The position numbers and the translations under genes were made by a program. A DNA stretch of 64,000 nt from Treponema bryantii (lineage in GTDB: Bacteria; Spirochaetota; Spirochaetia; Treponematales; Treponemataceae), in assembly GCF_900111035.1 (NCBI RefSeq), contig NZ_FOFU01000001.1:611663-675662 (forward strand). The letters are read 5' to 3'. How positions within the stretch are numbered: position 1 is the first letter of the stretch; every line of letters begins with the position of its first letter. Under the pieces are notes generated by a model. That model was not told the DNA's origin and did no database searches. It was given only the letters and a program-made list of their open reading frames with translations. Shown one piece after another: positions 44,060 to 52,626 of the stretch.

Positions 44060-45153
44060 TGTTGAGCTCCTGTTTCTGCAGCGATTTTAGCTGAATATTT
44101 TGCAATAACTTTTCCGGCTGTAAGTTCATTTTTCTTTTCTTCGAATATTCTGATAAACATGCAGATGATATTTGAACAGATAATTGTATAAGCAATTCCA
44201 ACTGGAGAAGTTCCACAACCGATAATTGCAAATGCAATAATACCTGATAATATACCGAGAACTAGTTTTCCAATTACAGTTACCGGTATAGTTCCATACC
44301 ATTGAATTAAAAATACAGTACTGAAAAGGATTCCGCTTGTAAGAAGAGCAAGAATCATATCTCCCTGATTGATAGTTCCTCCAAAGAAATATGAAGCAAA
44401 GAGTCTTACAAGAAGTGTATAAATTGCAAGGAAACTTGCCGGAATAATAACTGAGAAAGAATTATCAGAGAAAACAATAATTGATGAAACAATTGTAAGA
44501 AGATTAAATCTGAATGCAGGGATAATAGAATTTGTATCCCACATTGCAGAGATAAAGCCTTCAGGAATTGTTACATTAGCAATACTGAAAATGTATTTGT
44601 TCAGGAATGCTGTTACAGGACTGTCAAAGCTGTATGTAGGAAAATATCCGTTCTGAATAAGATAAACAGAAGAATTTTTTAATGGCAGAAGCTCTGATGA
44701 AACAGCAAACTGCGGGAAGTATGCATTTCCGATATACCACGCAATAATTACAGCAATGGCAGGAACATTTATCCAGTTATTGATTCCCTTGAAAACAACA
44801 CTGCGTGAAATAATAATTGTTACAAAAGAAATTACAAATACCATTGGCAGTGGATATGATTCAGGTAAAAGCAGACCAATAAGCATTCCCTGAATAGCAA
44901 TATTCATTATATTGTAGAGGGCTTCTTTCTTAATATAGTAATTCAAAATTGCAGCAACAATTGAACCTGTTAAAGAAACTGTTACTACAAATACTGCCCT
45001 AAAGCTTCCTGTTATAAGAAGCATGATTACCTGTAAAGCTAAAAGAATCAGAAACTTTATAGAAACTGAGGAAATTGATGGAATTGTATAAACAAAAGGC
45101 TTTACTGAGATACGTGTGTTTTTAAGCTTTTTTTCATTTAGTTTATTTTTCAT
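44056..45153 (-). CDS. rnfD: RnfD-like membrane subunit (365 aa)
   Basis: A multi-span membrane protein (about nine segments). The first is near residues 29-55 and the loop-rich middle is at about 130-200. RnfD normally bears covalent FMN on a Thr in a D..TGATPL-like motif; the matching region here reads FDSPVTAFLN, so the flavinylated Thr appears replaced, although a nearby Thr remains. Order and size support RnfD. It has GAGGAT before the ATG and lies 11 bases after the rnfC-like gene. Confidence 0.7.
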   Translation of the reverse strand: MKNKLNEKKLKNTRISVKPFVYTIPSISSVSIKFLILLALQVIMLLITGSFRAVFVVTVSLTGSIVAAILNYYIKKEALYNIMNIAIQGMLIGLLLPESYPLPMVFVISFVTIIISRSVVFKGINNWINVPAIAVIIAWYIGNAYFPQFAVSSELLPLKNSSVYLIQNGYFPTYSFDSPVTAFLNKYIFSIANVTIPEGFISAMWDTNSIIPAFRFNLLTIVSSIIVFSDNSFSVIIPASFLAIYTLLVRLFASYFFGGTINQGDMILALLTSGILFSTVFLIQWYGTIPVTVIGKLVLGILSGIIAFAIIGCGTSPVGIAYTIICSNIICMFIRIFEEKKNELTAGKVIAKYSAKIAAETGAQQ

Positions 45154-45164
45154 ACAATCCTCAT

Positions 45165-46469
45165 CTATTCTTTAATCTTATTCTTAAGAACTTTTATTGT
45201 CTGGCAAAGCGGTAAACGAGCCGGACAAACTGTGTTACAAAGTCCACATTCTATACAGGCTAAAGAGGATGCTGCATAGGTCTCTTTAAGAAGTTTGAAA
45301 TTTATTGTGTGATTATAAAGGATATCCGGTGAAAGTTTTACAGGACATGCAAAACGGCAGTTTCCACAATTGATGCAGGAATAAATCTGCTCATCTGAGT
45401 TTTTCTTTTTTGATAAGAATTCAACGGACTTAACATATTTCGTAATCGGAATATCAAGACTCTTAACTGAGGTTCCGCATAACATGCCGTTGATTATTAT
45501 GTGAGCCGGTTCTTTTATAAAACCGCCAATCTGCGGAATAAGATCCCGTAATTTTGTACCGAGTTTTACGTCGAGCATACATGATGCATTAAGACAGTTA
45601 CCGGAAAAATGAACGAGACGGTCTACACAAGGAATGGAAAGGGCCGCTGCTTTATAAACTTCATACATTGTAGAAGAATCTGTAAAAAGATCAGTCTTAG
45701 TAAGAGTAAAATTACACAATCTGTTTAATGGTCCTCGAACAAAAGCAGAAACAATTTCGCGTGGAGTTCCACATGGATAGCGCTGAATCTTCATTTCAAG
45801 CTGATAGATATCTTTATAATCAGGATTCTTTGCCCAATCCTTTGAATCGGATTTATGATCTATTGCAAAAACAATTCCTTTAGCATTGATAGCCTTTGCA
45901 ACAATTCTGGCACCCTTTACTATTTCATCAAAATAAAATTTAGAAATCAGTGAATCTGTTATTCTGTAAGGATCTTCATCAAAAAGACGAACAACAAGAT
46001 TATGCTGTTCTTTTTTCTCATTGATTTTTTCTATCTGAACACCGAGATTCTCAGGAACTTCTGTTTTAAATGTATTAACTACACCGTTCTTTATAAGTTT
46101 TTTTGAAATATCAGATTGAGAATAATCTTCAGGTTTCATTTCCTGATGTGTTTTTCCTAAATAAGAGAACGCTCCTCCAAATTTAATGTTGATTGCAAAT
46201 TCCTGCCGGCCATTTGGAGAAAAACAAGCCTGTGTAGATAAAACTTTTCCTGGAACTGATGAATGAAGTGAACTTGTCCAGCCCTTGGAAATCTCTGTCT
46301 GTGCAATAACATCACCCTCTTTTACAGTATCGCCTGGTTTTACAATAGAGGTATAGCAGGATTCACTTTCCTGTGATAATGGAATTGTTACGACTTTAGG
46401 TAAAAATGCTTTTTGAGAAGTGTTATAGTTTTTTATAATTGATGAAACAACAGGATTATTTGATTTCAT
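45165..46469 (-). CDS. rnfC: RnfC-like Fe-S subunit (434 aa)
   Basis: The N-terminus has the barrel-sandwich pattern (PLSQESESCYTSIVKPGDTV, then SLHSSVPGKVL) of RnfC, and the middle resembles the SLBB region. The C-terminus has two 4Fe-4S motifs: CINCGNCRFACP and CIECGLCNTVCP. The Gly-rich loop that normally binds FMN/NADH (GxGGAGFPT-like) is not seen; the corresponding stretch reads KNGVVNTFKTEVPEN. The electron acceptor or donor may therefore differ from NAD. It overlaps the upstream 462-residue gene by four bases. Confidence 0.78.
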   Translation of the reverse strand: MKSNNPVVSSIIKNYNTSQKAFLPKVVTIPLSQESESCYTSIVKPGDTVKEGDVIAQTEISKGWTSSLHSSVPGKVLSTQACFSPNGRQEFAINIKFGGAFSYLGKTHQEMKPEDYSQSDISKKLIKNGVVNTFKTEVPENLGVQIEKINEKKEQHNLVVRLFDEDPYRITDSLISKFYFDEIVKGARIVAKAINAKGIVFAIDHKSDSKDWAKNPDYKDIYQLEMKIQRYPCGTPREIVSAFVRGPLNRLCNFTLTKTDLFTDSSTMYEVYKAAALSIPCVDRLVHFSGNCLNASCMLDVKLGTKLRDLIPQIGGFIKEPAHIIINGMLCGTSVKSLDIPITKYVKSVEFLSKKKNSDEQIYSCINCGNCRFACPVKLSPDILYNHTINFKLLKETYAASSLACIECGLCNTVCPARLPLCQTIKVLKNKIKE

Positions 46470-47854
46470 TTATTTATACCTTTTCTTATAATAATGGAAA
46501 AATAGATAAAAAGTAATATAAAAAGACAAAGAAAGCACATAATTATACCAAATAAATTTATCTGGTAAGAAGATGTTGCTGTATATCCTCCGCAAAAATC
46601 TTCACCTTCAGATTTCATAAGCTTTTCAACTGAGTCAAACTGAAGTTTATCTATGCTGTCATAGACATCCTGGCGGAAGTCATTATCATATTTCATTATA
46701 TTTGTCTGTTCACTTATAATTCCAGTCTGTTCATTTTCTACAAAAGAAGAAAAAGCAACTGTATCTTCAGCCTTAGAAATATCACCGTTTAAAGATTTAT
46801 AAGGTGCAGTCATAACATTCCAGTTCCATTGATAATAATCTTCAAACTGAGGAAGCGAATCTTCTGCAATATAAGCTTTTCCCGGAAATAAGAGCTTTGA
46901 GGAACTTGTATGAATTGAACCTGACGAGGTAATAAATATCATGATAATAAAAAGCACAACTGCTCCAGTGACAATACTCATAGATATAAACGACTTACCT
47001 GCAAATAAAGATACACGTTTTGCAGAACGAATATAAACTGGAACAAATGGCTTTTTGTTTCTGAAGAAATCCTCAACTAAATGACAAAGAATTAACGATG
47101 AAATAGTTCCGATAACAGCAAGTATAAACAAAAATCCTGATGCTATTGAACTTGAGAAAGCACAGATAAAAGCTATTGCAAGCATAGCTGGTGCTGAATG
47201 TCTGCTTAAAAGAATAGAAACTGCCCCTCTTCTTCTCCACACATTCGCTGTAAAGAACAGACAAAGAAGCATAAGACAGGTTGCTGTCGCTACAGGATAA
47301 AATGGATTACAGTAAAGGAAAATCAAAGGAATAATGTTACTGCACAAAAAAGGAAGTTTATTTCTAACAAAAAGAAATAGCATTAAAGCCAGCAGTACAC
47401 CAATAAAAGGTAAAAGCCACGGATAATCTGCCGAACTGTCTTTAATGCATTCGATTCCTTCATTTTCCAGAAGTTTTATAAGAGTTGTAGTTTCTGAATT
47501 ATAAATGCCTGGAATATAATACAATCTGTAAGACTGAGATTTATCAAAAAACATTGCATTTCTTTTATTAAGATATGCATATTGTGAACTCATATAATTC
47601 AGTCTGAGAATTGAAACTTCAATTGAGTTTTCAGAAAGTGAAATTGGAAGATACTGACCGGAAAGTGAAATCTGATTTTTGATGCCTGCCTTTTCGATTG
47701 CAGAAATTACAAGAGAATCAGGAGTATTAACCGGAACACAGATTACAGAATAATTTTTCCAGAGTTTTCCAGATGGGACTGTTTTAAATGCAAGTATAAG
47801 AATAAGTGATATAAGAAAAACTAACGGTGAGCTGAACTTTATATATTTATTCAT
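46466..47854 (-). CDS. Membrane protein of unknown function in the Rnf-like operon (462 aa)
   Basis: I do not recognise a family. One N-terminal membrane segment (about 8-25), an external region of about 115 residues, about six membrane segments (147-315), a second external region of about 110 residues rich in acidic residues (DSLPQFEDYYQWNWN...), and a final membrane segment (about 433-453). It overlaps rnfC by four bases and begins six bases after the phosphatase-like gene, so it is part of the operon. It may be an extra subunit that replaces lost functions in the complex. No Cys pairs or flavin motif are evident. Confidence 0.75.
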   Translation of the reverse strand: MNKYIKFSSPLVFLISLILILAFKTVPSGKLWKNYSVICVPVNTPDSLVISAIEKAGIKNQISLSGQYLPISLSENSIEVSILRLNYMSSQYAYLNKRNAMFFDKSQSYRLYYIPGIYNSETTTLIKLLENEGIECIKDSSADYPWLLPFIGVLLALMLFLFVRNKLPFLCSNIIPLIFLYCNPFYPVATATCLMLLCLFFTANVWRRRGAVSILLSRHSAPAMLAIAFICAFSSSIASGFLFILAVIGTISSLILCHLVEDFFRNKKPFVPVYIRSAKRVSLFAGKSFISMSIVTGAVVLFIIMIFITSSGSIHTSSSKLLFPGKAYIAEDSLPQFEDYYQWNWNVMTAPYKSLNGDISKAEDTVAFSSFVENEQTGIISEQTNIMKYDNDFRQDVYDSIDKLQFDSVEKLMKSEGEDFCGGYTATSSYQINLFGIIMCFLCLFILLFIYFSIIIRKGINK

Positions 47855-47860
47855 GGCAAA

Positions 47861-48352
47861 CTACTTTAATAATGAAAATGAAAGTGCAATAAAGAATCCT
47901 ACAAGACAACCGCAAAGAACTTCCATTGGAGTATGTCCATCGACTTCTTTTAAGGTTTTATAGTTGTTTAAGATATCTTTATCTTTTAATTCATTTCCAA
48001 TTTCATTGAGTTTTTTAGCCTGAATACCACTGGAACGGCGTACACCAAATGCATCTCTAATTACTACAAGGAAAAAACATAGAGAAAAAACAAACAAATC
48101 AGAATGAAAGCCATGACGGAAGCCGATTGTTACACAGAGTGCTGTAACAAGTGCTGAATGACTGGACGGCATACTCCCAGTACGCCAGATCATAACTTCA
48201 AGTAATTCTGAAAATGAATGAATACGTCCATAAATAAGATTTATTGCTGTTTTTAAAAACTGTGCTCCAAGCCAGCTGAATATACATGATAGAAAAATAG
48301 GATTATGAAAAAAAAGTATGAATTGCTGAGTAAAAGAAATATCTTCTGTCAT
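47861..48352 (-). CDS. Divergent PAP2-like membrane protein, DUF212/YuiD-like (163 aa)
   Basis: A small membrane protein of the acid-phosphatase/vanadium-dependent haloperoxidase-related family. MPSSHSALVTALCVTIGF (Ser-His region), IRDAFGVRRSSGIQA and GHTPMEVLCGCLVG are characteristic. It has three to four membrane segments. It probably acts on a lipid phosphate, though for this branch no function is firmly known. It is the first gene of the Rnf-like operon. Upstream, TATACT and AT-rich sequence may hold the promoter. Confidence 0.83.
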   Translation of the reverse strand: MTEDISFTQQFILFFHNPIFLSCIFSWLGAQFLKTAINLIYGRIHSFSELLEVMIWRTGSMPSSHSALVTALCVTIGFRHGFHSDLFVFSLCFFLVVIRDAFGVRRSSGIQAKKLNEIGNELKDKDILNNYKTLKEVDGHTPMEVLCGCLVGFFIALSFSLLK

Positions 48353-48429
48353 AATTTACCAAATAAAAAAAGTATATAATATTTTAGCATTGAAAAGGTA
48401 AATTTACTAGTAGATTTTGTTAAAATACA

Positions 48430-48435
48430 TATAAT
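48430..48435 (+). promoter_or_regulatory. -10 box for the pseudouridine synthase gene
   Basis: A perfect TATAAT eight bases before the ATG at 48444, with no Shine-Dalgarno between; the message may be leaderless. The -35 region is poor. Confidence 0.4.
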
Positions 48436-48443
48436 TAGAAATT

Positions 48444-49445
48444 ATGGAATTTAAGGATTTTACAACCGGTAGAAATGACGACGGCAGACGACTTGACCGG
48501 GTTCTGAGAATCTTTTTGAAAGATAAAAGTCTTGGAGAAATCTACAAACTTCTCAGAAAAGGTCTTATAAAGGTAAATCAGCAGAAAGCCAAGCCAGATT
48601 CTCATGTAAATGAAGGTGATGTTATTTCAATCGCTGCATTCCTTATAAACAGCAATCCTGATAATAATTCCAAGCAAAAGCCTGAACATTCCACAGAAAC
48701 TATCTGCAATCTCGATATAGTCTTTGAAAACCAGCATATATTAATAATCAATAAGCCTTATGGAATATCAGTTCATGGAAGTGATAATAATGAAAATGGA
48801 CTGGATAAAGCGGTACTGGCTTATTATCAATCAAAATATAAAAACAAAGATGCAGAAAATACATCACTCTCCTTTCGACCCGGACCGCTTCACAGACTGG
48901 ATAGAAATACAATCGGCTTACTGGCCTTTTCATTGAGCCTGGAAGGAGCAAAATGGTTTTCTGAAGGTATCAAAAATCATACAATTCAAAAAAAATATTA
49001 CGGTCTTGCAGAAGGAAAACTTGAAAATAAAGAGATTTGGGAAGATAAACTTGCTTCTGCAGATAAACTTGAAAACGGATTTTATACAGTAATGCAGAGT
49101 GCTGATGGCCAGTCTGCACAGACAACTGCAACTCCCCTTGCCTATGGAATGCTTAATGATAAGCCGGTAACTTTAGTTGAGTATGCTATTAAAACCGGCC
49201 GGAAACATCAGATTCGTGCACAGAGTAAAATCCACGGACATCCTCTTGCAGGCGACAAAGCCTATGGAGGAACTCAAATCAAAACAAAATATAAAGAATT
49301 GAATCATGAATACTACCTGCAGGCTTATAGTCTAACAATTCCAGACGATAATCCGATTTCTTTACCTTCAGAAATAAAAACTGGGCTTTCTTTGGACTTT
49401 GTCAGGCTATTAGAATATTGTGAAATTAGAAATCCTGGTTTATAA
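48444..49445 (+). CDS. RluA-family RNA pseudouridine synthase (333 aa)
   Basis: Converts uridine to pseudouridine in rRNA or tRNA. An S4 RNA-binding domain covers about residues 15-65, and the synthase domain spans about 90-315 with catalytic D153 in PLHRLDRNTIGLLAFS. The usual motif is HRLDRDTSG; here it reads HRLDRNTIG, with the key Asp kept. KTGRKHQIRAQ is the second conserved motif. Which position it modifies cannot be told; RluC and RluD are the closest types. Confidence 0.9.
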   Translation: MEFKDFTTGRNDDGRRLDRVLRIFLKDKSLGEIYKLLRKGLIKVNQQKAKPDSHVNEGDVISIAAFLINSNPDNNSKQKPEHSTETICNLDIVFENQHILIINKPYGISVHGSDNNENGLDKAVLAYYQSKYKNKDAENTSLSFRPGPLHRLDRNTIGLLAFSLSLEGAKWFSEGIKNHTIQKKYYGLAEGKLENKEIWEDKLASADKLENGFYTVMQSADGQSAQTTATPLAYGMLNDKPVTLVEYAIKTGRKHQIRAQSKIHGHPLAGDKAYGGTQIKTKYKELNHEYYLQAYSLTIPDDNPISLPSEIKTGLSLDFVRLLEYCEIRNPGL

Positions 49446-49454
49446 TAATATTGT

Positions 49455-50348
49455 ATGGGAAAAAAGCTTTCTGACATTTTAGATTTATTCAAGCACGTTC
49501 AGGTTTATGCACTTGTTGGAGAAAGCGGAACTGGAAAATCTTTCCGTTCAAAGCTGCTTGCAGAACAGTATGGTATTCATGCAATTATTGATGATGGACT
49601 TTTAATTCAGGATGAAAAAATAGTTGCCGGACATTCTGCAAAACGTGAGAAAACCTATATGGGCGCTGTTAGAGCTGCTCTTTTTGATGATAAAGAACAC
49701 AGAGATTCAGTTGCTCGCGTCTTACGTAAAACCCATATAAAAAAGATTCTGATTCTTGGAACTTCAGAAAAAATGGTAATGAAAATTTCCATGAGGCTTC
49801 AGCTGCCACAGCCTCAGAAAATAATTCACATTGAAGAAATAGCCTCTAAGGAAGATATTGAAAAAGCAATTAAATCCCGCCAGGTTGAAGGTAAACATGT
49901 AATTCCGGTTCCTTCGATTGAAGTAAAGAAAAACTATTCACAGATTTTTTCTGCTTCTATGCACGACTTTTTCAGCAAAAATAAACTGTTTGCTAAAGCT
50001 GGAAAAAATCTTACTGGTAAGATGATTGAAAAATCAATCGTTCAGCCAGAGTTCTCAAAAAAAGGTCGTATAGAAATTTCCGAAGCTGCCCTCACCCAGA
50101 TGGTTATGCACTGCGTAAGTGAATGTGATCCGGATATAAAAATCAAAAAGATTTCAATTAAAACCGATAACCGCGGATATCGTCTCATAGTAACAATTGA
50201 CGTTCCATTCGGTACACAACTGACTGGCAAAGTACATAAACTGCAGCAGTACATTATCGATAAAATCGAATCATTTACAGGCATTCTGATTGAGGAAGTA
50301 AGTATTGTAATTGATAAGATTTCGCGTCCTGCTTCTATGAAGAAATAG
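49455..50348 (+). CDS. P-loop ATPase fused to an Asp23/Gls24-like domain (297 aa)
   Basis: The N-terminal half has a P-loop (GESGTGKS at about 22-29) and the look of a small nucleoside-triphosphatase (LVGESGTGKSFRSKLLAEQY, later KKILILGTSEKM). The C-terminal part (about 205-290), with RGYRLIVTIDVPFGTQ and LQQYIIDKIESFTGILIEEV, resembles the Asp23/Gls24 envelope-stress family. I do not know of a studied protein with this pairing. It begins 10 bases after the pseudouridine synthase gene. A TATAAT (49441-49446) lies eight bases before the ATG and there is no ribosome-binding site. It overlaps the stop of the PcnB-like gene by 14 bases. Confidence 0.72.
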   Translation: MGKKLSDILDLFKHVQVYALVGESGTGKSFRSKLLAEQYGIHAIIDDGLLIQDEKIVAGHSAKREKTYMGAVRAALFDDKEHRDSVARVLRKTHIKKILILGTSEKMVMKISMRLQLPQPQKIIHIEEIASKEDIEKAIKSRQVEGKHVIPVPSIEVKKNYSQIFSASMHDFFSKNKLFAKAGKNLTGKMIEKSIVQPEFSKKGRIEISEAALTQMVMHCVSECDPDIKIKKISIKTDNRGYRLIVTIDVPFGTQLTGKVHKLQQYIIDKIESFTGILIEEVSIVIDKISRPASMKK

Positions 50349-51525
50349 CTGCAGAAGTAACTGCTGCCTTTTTCTTAGACTTCTTCTTTTTATTTCCAGA
50401 TTTCGCTGTTTTACTCTGTGATGGAGTCTGCTGTTTAGGCTGTTTTGCCTGCTTTGGAGCCGACTGATGAGCCTTTACACCATATTCAGAAAGAGCAGCT
50501 TTTACGGCGAACTCAAGTTCTTTGCGAACAGGATTCATAGGAAGAACAAAATTGCGGCATTCAGCCCAGGTCTTTCCATAAAGCTCTGTATATGAATATT
50601 TATCCGCAGTTTCTTTCTGCCAGTCTGTGAGAGTTCCAACAAAATCTTTGATTAAATAGAGAAGCTTTTTACCAAGTCTTGCATCAGGTTCTGACTGATT
50701 AAGTTCACCAAGCTTTTTTATACTCTCCATATAATCATTTTCATAATTACGTCTTTCATAAATAAGACCTGTCGCAGAAGGCTGAAGATAAATATACAGA
50801 TCTGTATCTAAAGCTTCCTGAACAATCTCATAGGCATAAACATTATTTATGATTTTCAAGAGCTCTTCTGTAAGTCTTGATGGAGAAACCTGAGATAAAA
50901 GACCTGCAGAAGTTCTGATTTTATGACGAAGCGAATGAGGCATTTTTGCATGAGTTGTAGCTGAATACTTAATTGCACGAAGCATGCGTACAGGGTCTTC
51001 TACAAAAATGCGGTCTAAAGAAATTACAGGACGAAGAATGTGTTTTTTGATATCACGCATTCCGCCGACATAATCAATTACCTGCTCCTGAATTGGATCA
51101 TAATAAAGAGCATTCATTGTAAAATCACGGCGCTGTACATCTTCTTCAATAGTTCCAAAGTCATTTCCAACAGATCCTTCTGCATTTGAGCGGAAGGTAC
51201 TCACTTCAAAAATCTTTGTTCCGAAAACAACATGAACTAAACGGAAGCGGCGTCCGATTATGCGAGAATTTCTGAATATTCGTTTTATCTTTGATGGTGT
51301 GGCATCGGTTACTATATCAAAATCTTTTGGTTTATTTCCAACTATTAAATCTCTTACTGCACCGCCTACAATGTATGCTGTAAAACCTGCATCTCTCAAT
51401 CTGTTAATAATTTGCAGTGCATCAGGATCTATGTTCTTGTTTGATATCAGATGTTCCGTTTGTGTATAAACAACAGCTTTCTTTATTGGCCGTCCTTGAC
51501 CATCGGTACCATATCTAATAAGCAC
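50335..51525 (-). CDS. pcnB: Poly(A) polymerase / tRNA nucleotidyltransferase, PcnB-like (396 aa)
   Basis: Adds nucleotides to RNA 3' ends. The nucleotidyltransferase core has VGGAVRDLIVGNKPKDFDIV with the metal-binding Asp pair, followed by RIIGRRFRLVHVVFG and the RRDFTMNALYYDP motif. These features fit PcnB better than a class-II CCA enzyme, though a dual role is possible. The C-terminus is a Lys/Gln-rich basic tail (QPKQQTPSQSKTAKSG, KKKKSKKK), likely binding RNA. The start is GTG at 51525 with a good promoter directly before it and no ribosome-binding site, suggesting a leaderless message. Confidence 0.88.
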   Translation of the reverse strand: MLIRYGTDGQGRPIKKAVVYTQTEHLISNKNIDPDALQIINRLRDAGFTAYIVGGAVRDLIVGNKPKDFDIVTDATPSKIKRIFRNSRIIGRRFRLVHVVFGTKIFEVSTFRSNAEGSVGNDFGTIEEDVQRRDFTMNALYYDPIQEQVIDYVGGMRDIKKHILRPVISLDRIFVEDPVRMLRAIKYSATTHAKMPHSLRHKIRTSAGLLSQVSPSRLTEELLKIINNVYAYEIVQEALDTDLYIYLQPSATGLIYERRNYENDYMESIKKLGELNQSEPDARLGKKLLYLIKDFVGTLTDWQKETADKYSYTELYGKTWAECRNFVLPMNPVRKELEFAVKAALSEYGVKAHQSAPKQAKQPKQQTPSQSKTAKSGNKKKKSKKKAAVTSAAISS

Positions 51526-51532
51526 AATACTG

Positions 51533-51562
51533 ATATTATTGATAAATTTTGTTAATAGTCAA
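51533..51562 (-). promoter_or_regulatory. Promoter of the PcnB-like gene, leaderless spacing
   Basis: Minus-strand TTGACT (51557-51562), 18 bases, then TAATAT (51533-51538); the GTG start codon begins seven bases later. The transcript would start at or beside the start codon. Confidence 0.55.
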
Positions 51563-51607
51563 GATAGGTGAATTTGTTTGATTCAGACATAACTCTCTCC
51601 GAAATCC

Positions 51608-52549
51608 CTATAACTTGTTTACCCAATCAATGATATCTCTTTCGACTTCTTCTTTATTGTCTTCATTGAGAATTTCATGACGATCGCCCGGATATTCCTT
51701 CTGATCGATTTTTTCAATACCGTTTGCCTTGTAGATATCAATAAGCTTTTTGATTGTAGCTCCGTAAGATCCAACAGGGTCATCACTACCCCAGATAAAG
51801 AATACTGGAAGATTTGCCGGTACCTTCTTCATATTTGCTTTCTTATGAATTTTCATAAGACCTTCTGTCATGCTGCAGAAGAATGAGTTTGTAAGCGGGA
51901 ATCCGCACCAGTTATCCATAATGTACATATCAACATTAAGCTCATTCTTAGAAAGCCAGTCATACTGTGTACGGATAGGATTGATTTTATCGTTATAACT
52001 TCCAAATGAAAGTTTATCCATAATTGGAAGGCATTTATTCTTACCTGTAAAGAAAGTAATAAGATGAGCTGCAAGTGAACCAAAGGTAATCAGAGCTGGG
52101 CGTGGACCTGCTGTTCCGCAGAGAATACAGCCGTCTATCATATTTCCATATTCTTCAATAAAGCCCTGTGATACAAAAGAACCAAAAGAATGTCCCATAA
52201 GAATTGTTTTCTTTCCAGGGAAATCACTTTTTAGATTATCTGTTACTGCTTTAAGGTCTAAGACTGCACGGTCGAAACCTTTTTTATCAGCAAGCTTACC
52301 GAACATTCCGTTACCATTCTTGTCTGCAAGTTCTGCTGTACGTCCATGTCCTCTCATATCATAAGCATTGAGAACATAGCCGTTTTCTGCAAGAACAGAA
52401 CCAAAACGGTCATATCGTAAAGAGTGTTCAGCTAATCCATGGTGAAGCTGCACTACTCCTTTTATTTCTTCTTCTGTATCTGGCTGCCATCTGTTAAGGC
52501 AGAGTTCATAGCCATCATCCATTTTAAGTGTAAAACTTTTCATCTGCAT
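51608..52549 (-). CDS. Alpha/beta hydrolase, monoacylglycerol lipase-like (313 aa)
   Basis: A serine hydrolase. GHSFGS holds the nucleophile (S121), HHGLAEH forms the oxyanion region, SDDPVG gives the acid Asp near residue 255, and YPGDRHEIL gives the catalytic His. This is the order of monoacylglycerol lipases and lysophospholipases (PldB-like). No signal peptide is present, so it is cytoplasmic. AGGGGG lies 11 bases before the ATG. It is divergent from the RNA methyltransferase. A GAAAAAC/GTTTTTC hairpin lies between the two genes. Confidence 0.85.
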   Translation of the reverse strand: MQMKSFTLKMDDGYELCLNRWQPDTEEEIKGVVQLHHGLAEHSLRYDRFGSVLAENGYVLNAYDMRGHGRTAELADKNGNGMFGKLADKKGFDRAVLDLKAVTDNLKSDFPGKKTILMGHSFGSFVSQGFIEEYGNMIDGCILCGTAGPRPALITFGSLAAHLITFFTGKNKCLPIMDKLSFGSYNDKINPIRTQYDWLSKNELNVDMYIMDNWCGFPLTNSFFCSMTEGLMKIHKKANMKKVPANLPVFFIWGSDDPVGSYGATIKKLIDIYKANGIEKIDQKEYPGDRHEILNEDNKEEVERDIIDWVNKL

Positions 52550-52590
52550 AGCGAGTAAATCCCCCTGAGAAAAACATGGTTTTTCCTAAC

Positions 52591-52620
52591 TTGAAGTTAT
52601 CAGTTATAAAATGTTAATAT
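52591..52620 (+). promoter_or_regulatory. Promoter of the RNA methyltransferase gene, leaderless spacing
   Basis: TTGAAG (52591-52596), 18 bases, TAATAT (52615-52620), then six bases to the ATG at 52627. No ribosome-binding site. The layout is the same as before the PcnB-like gene. Confidence 0.5.
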
Positions 52621-52626
52621 CTTGTT

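Noticed and set aside
41802..46469. Na+-pumping NQR instead of Rnf
   Set aside because: The gene order (C-D-G-E-A-B) and an RnfB-like 4Fe-4S subunit fit Rnf, and no NqrF-type flavin reductase is present.
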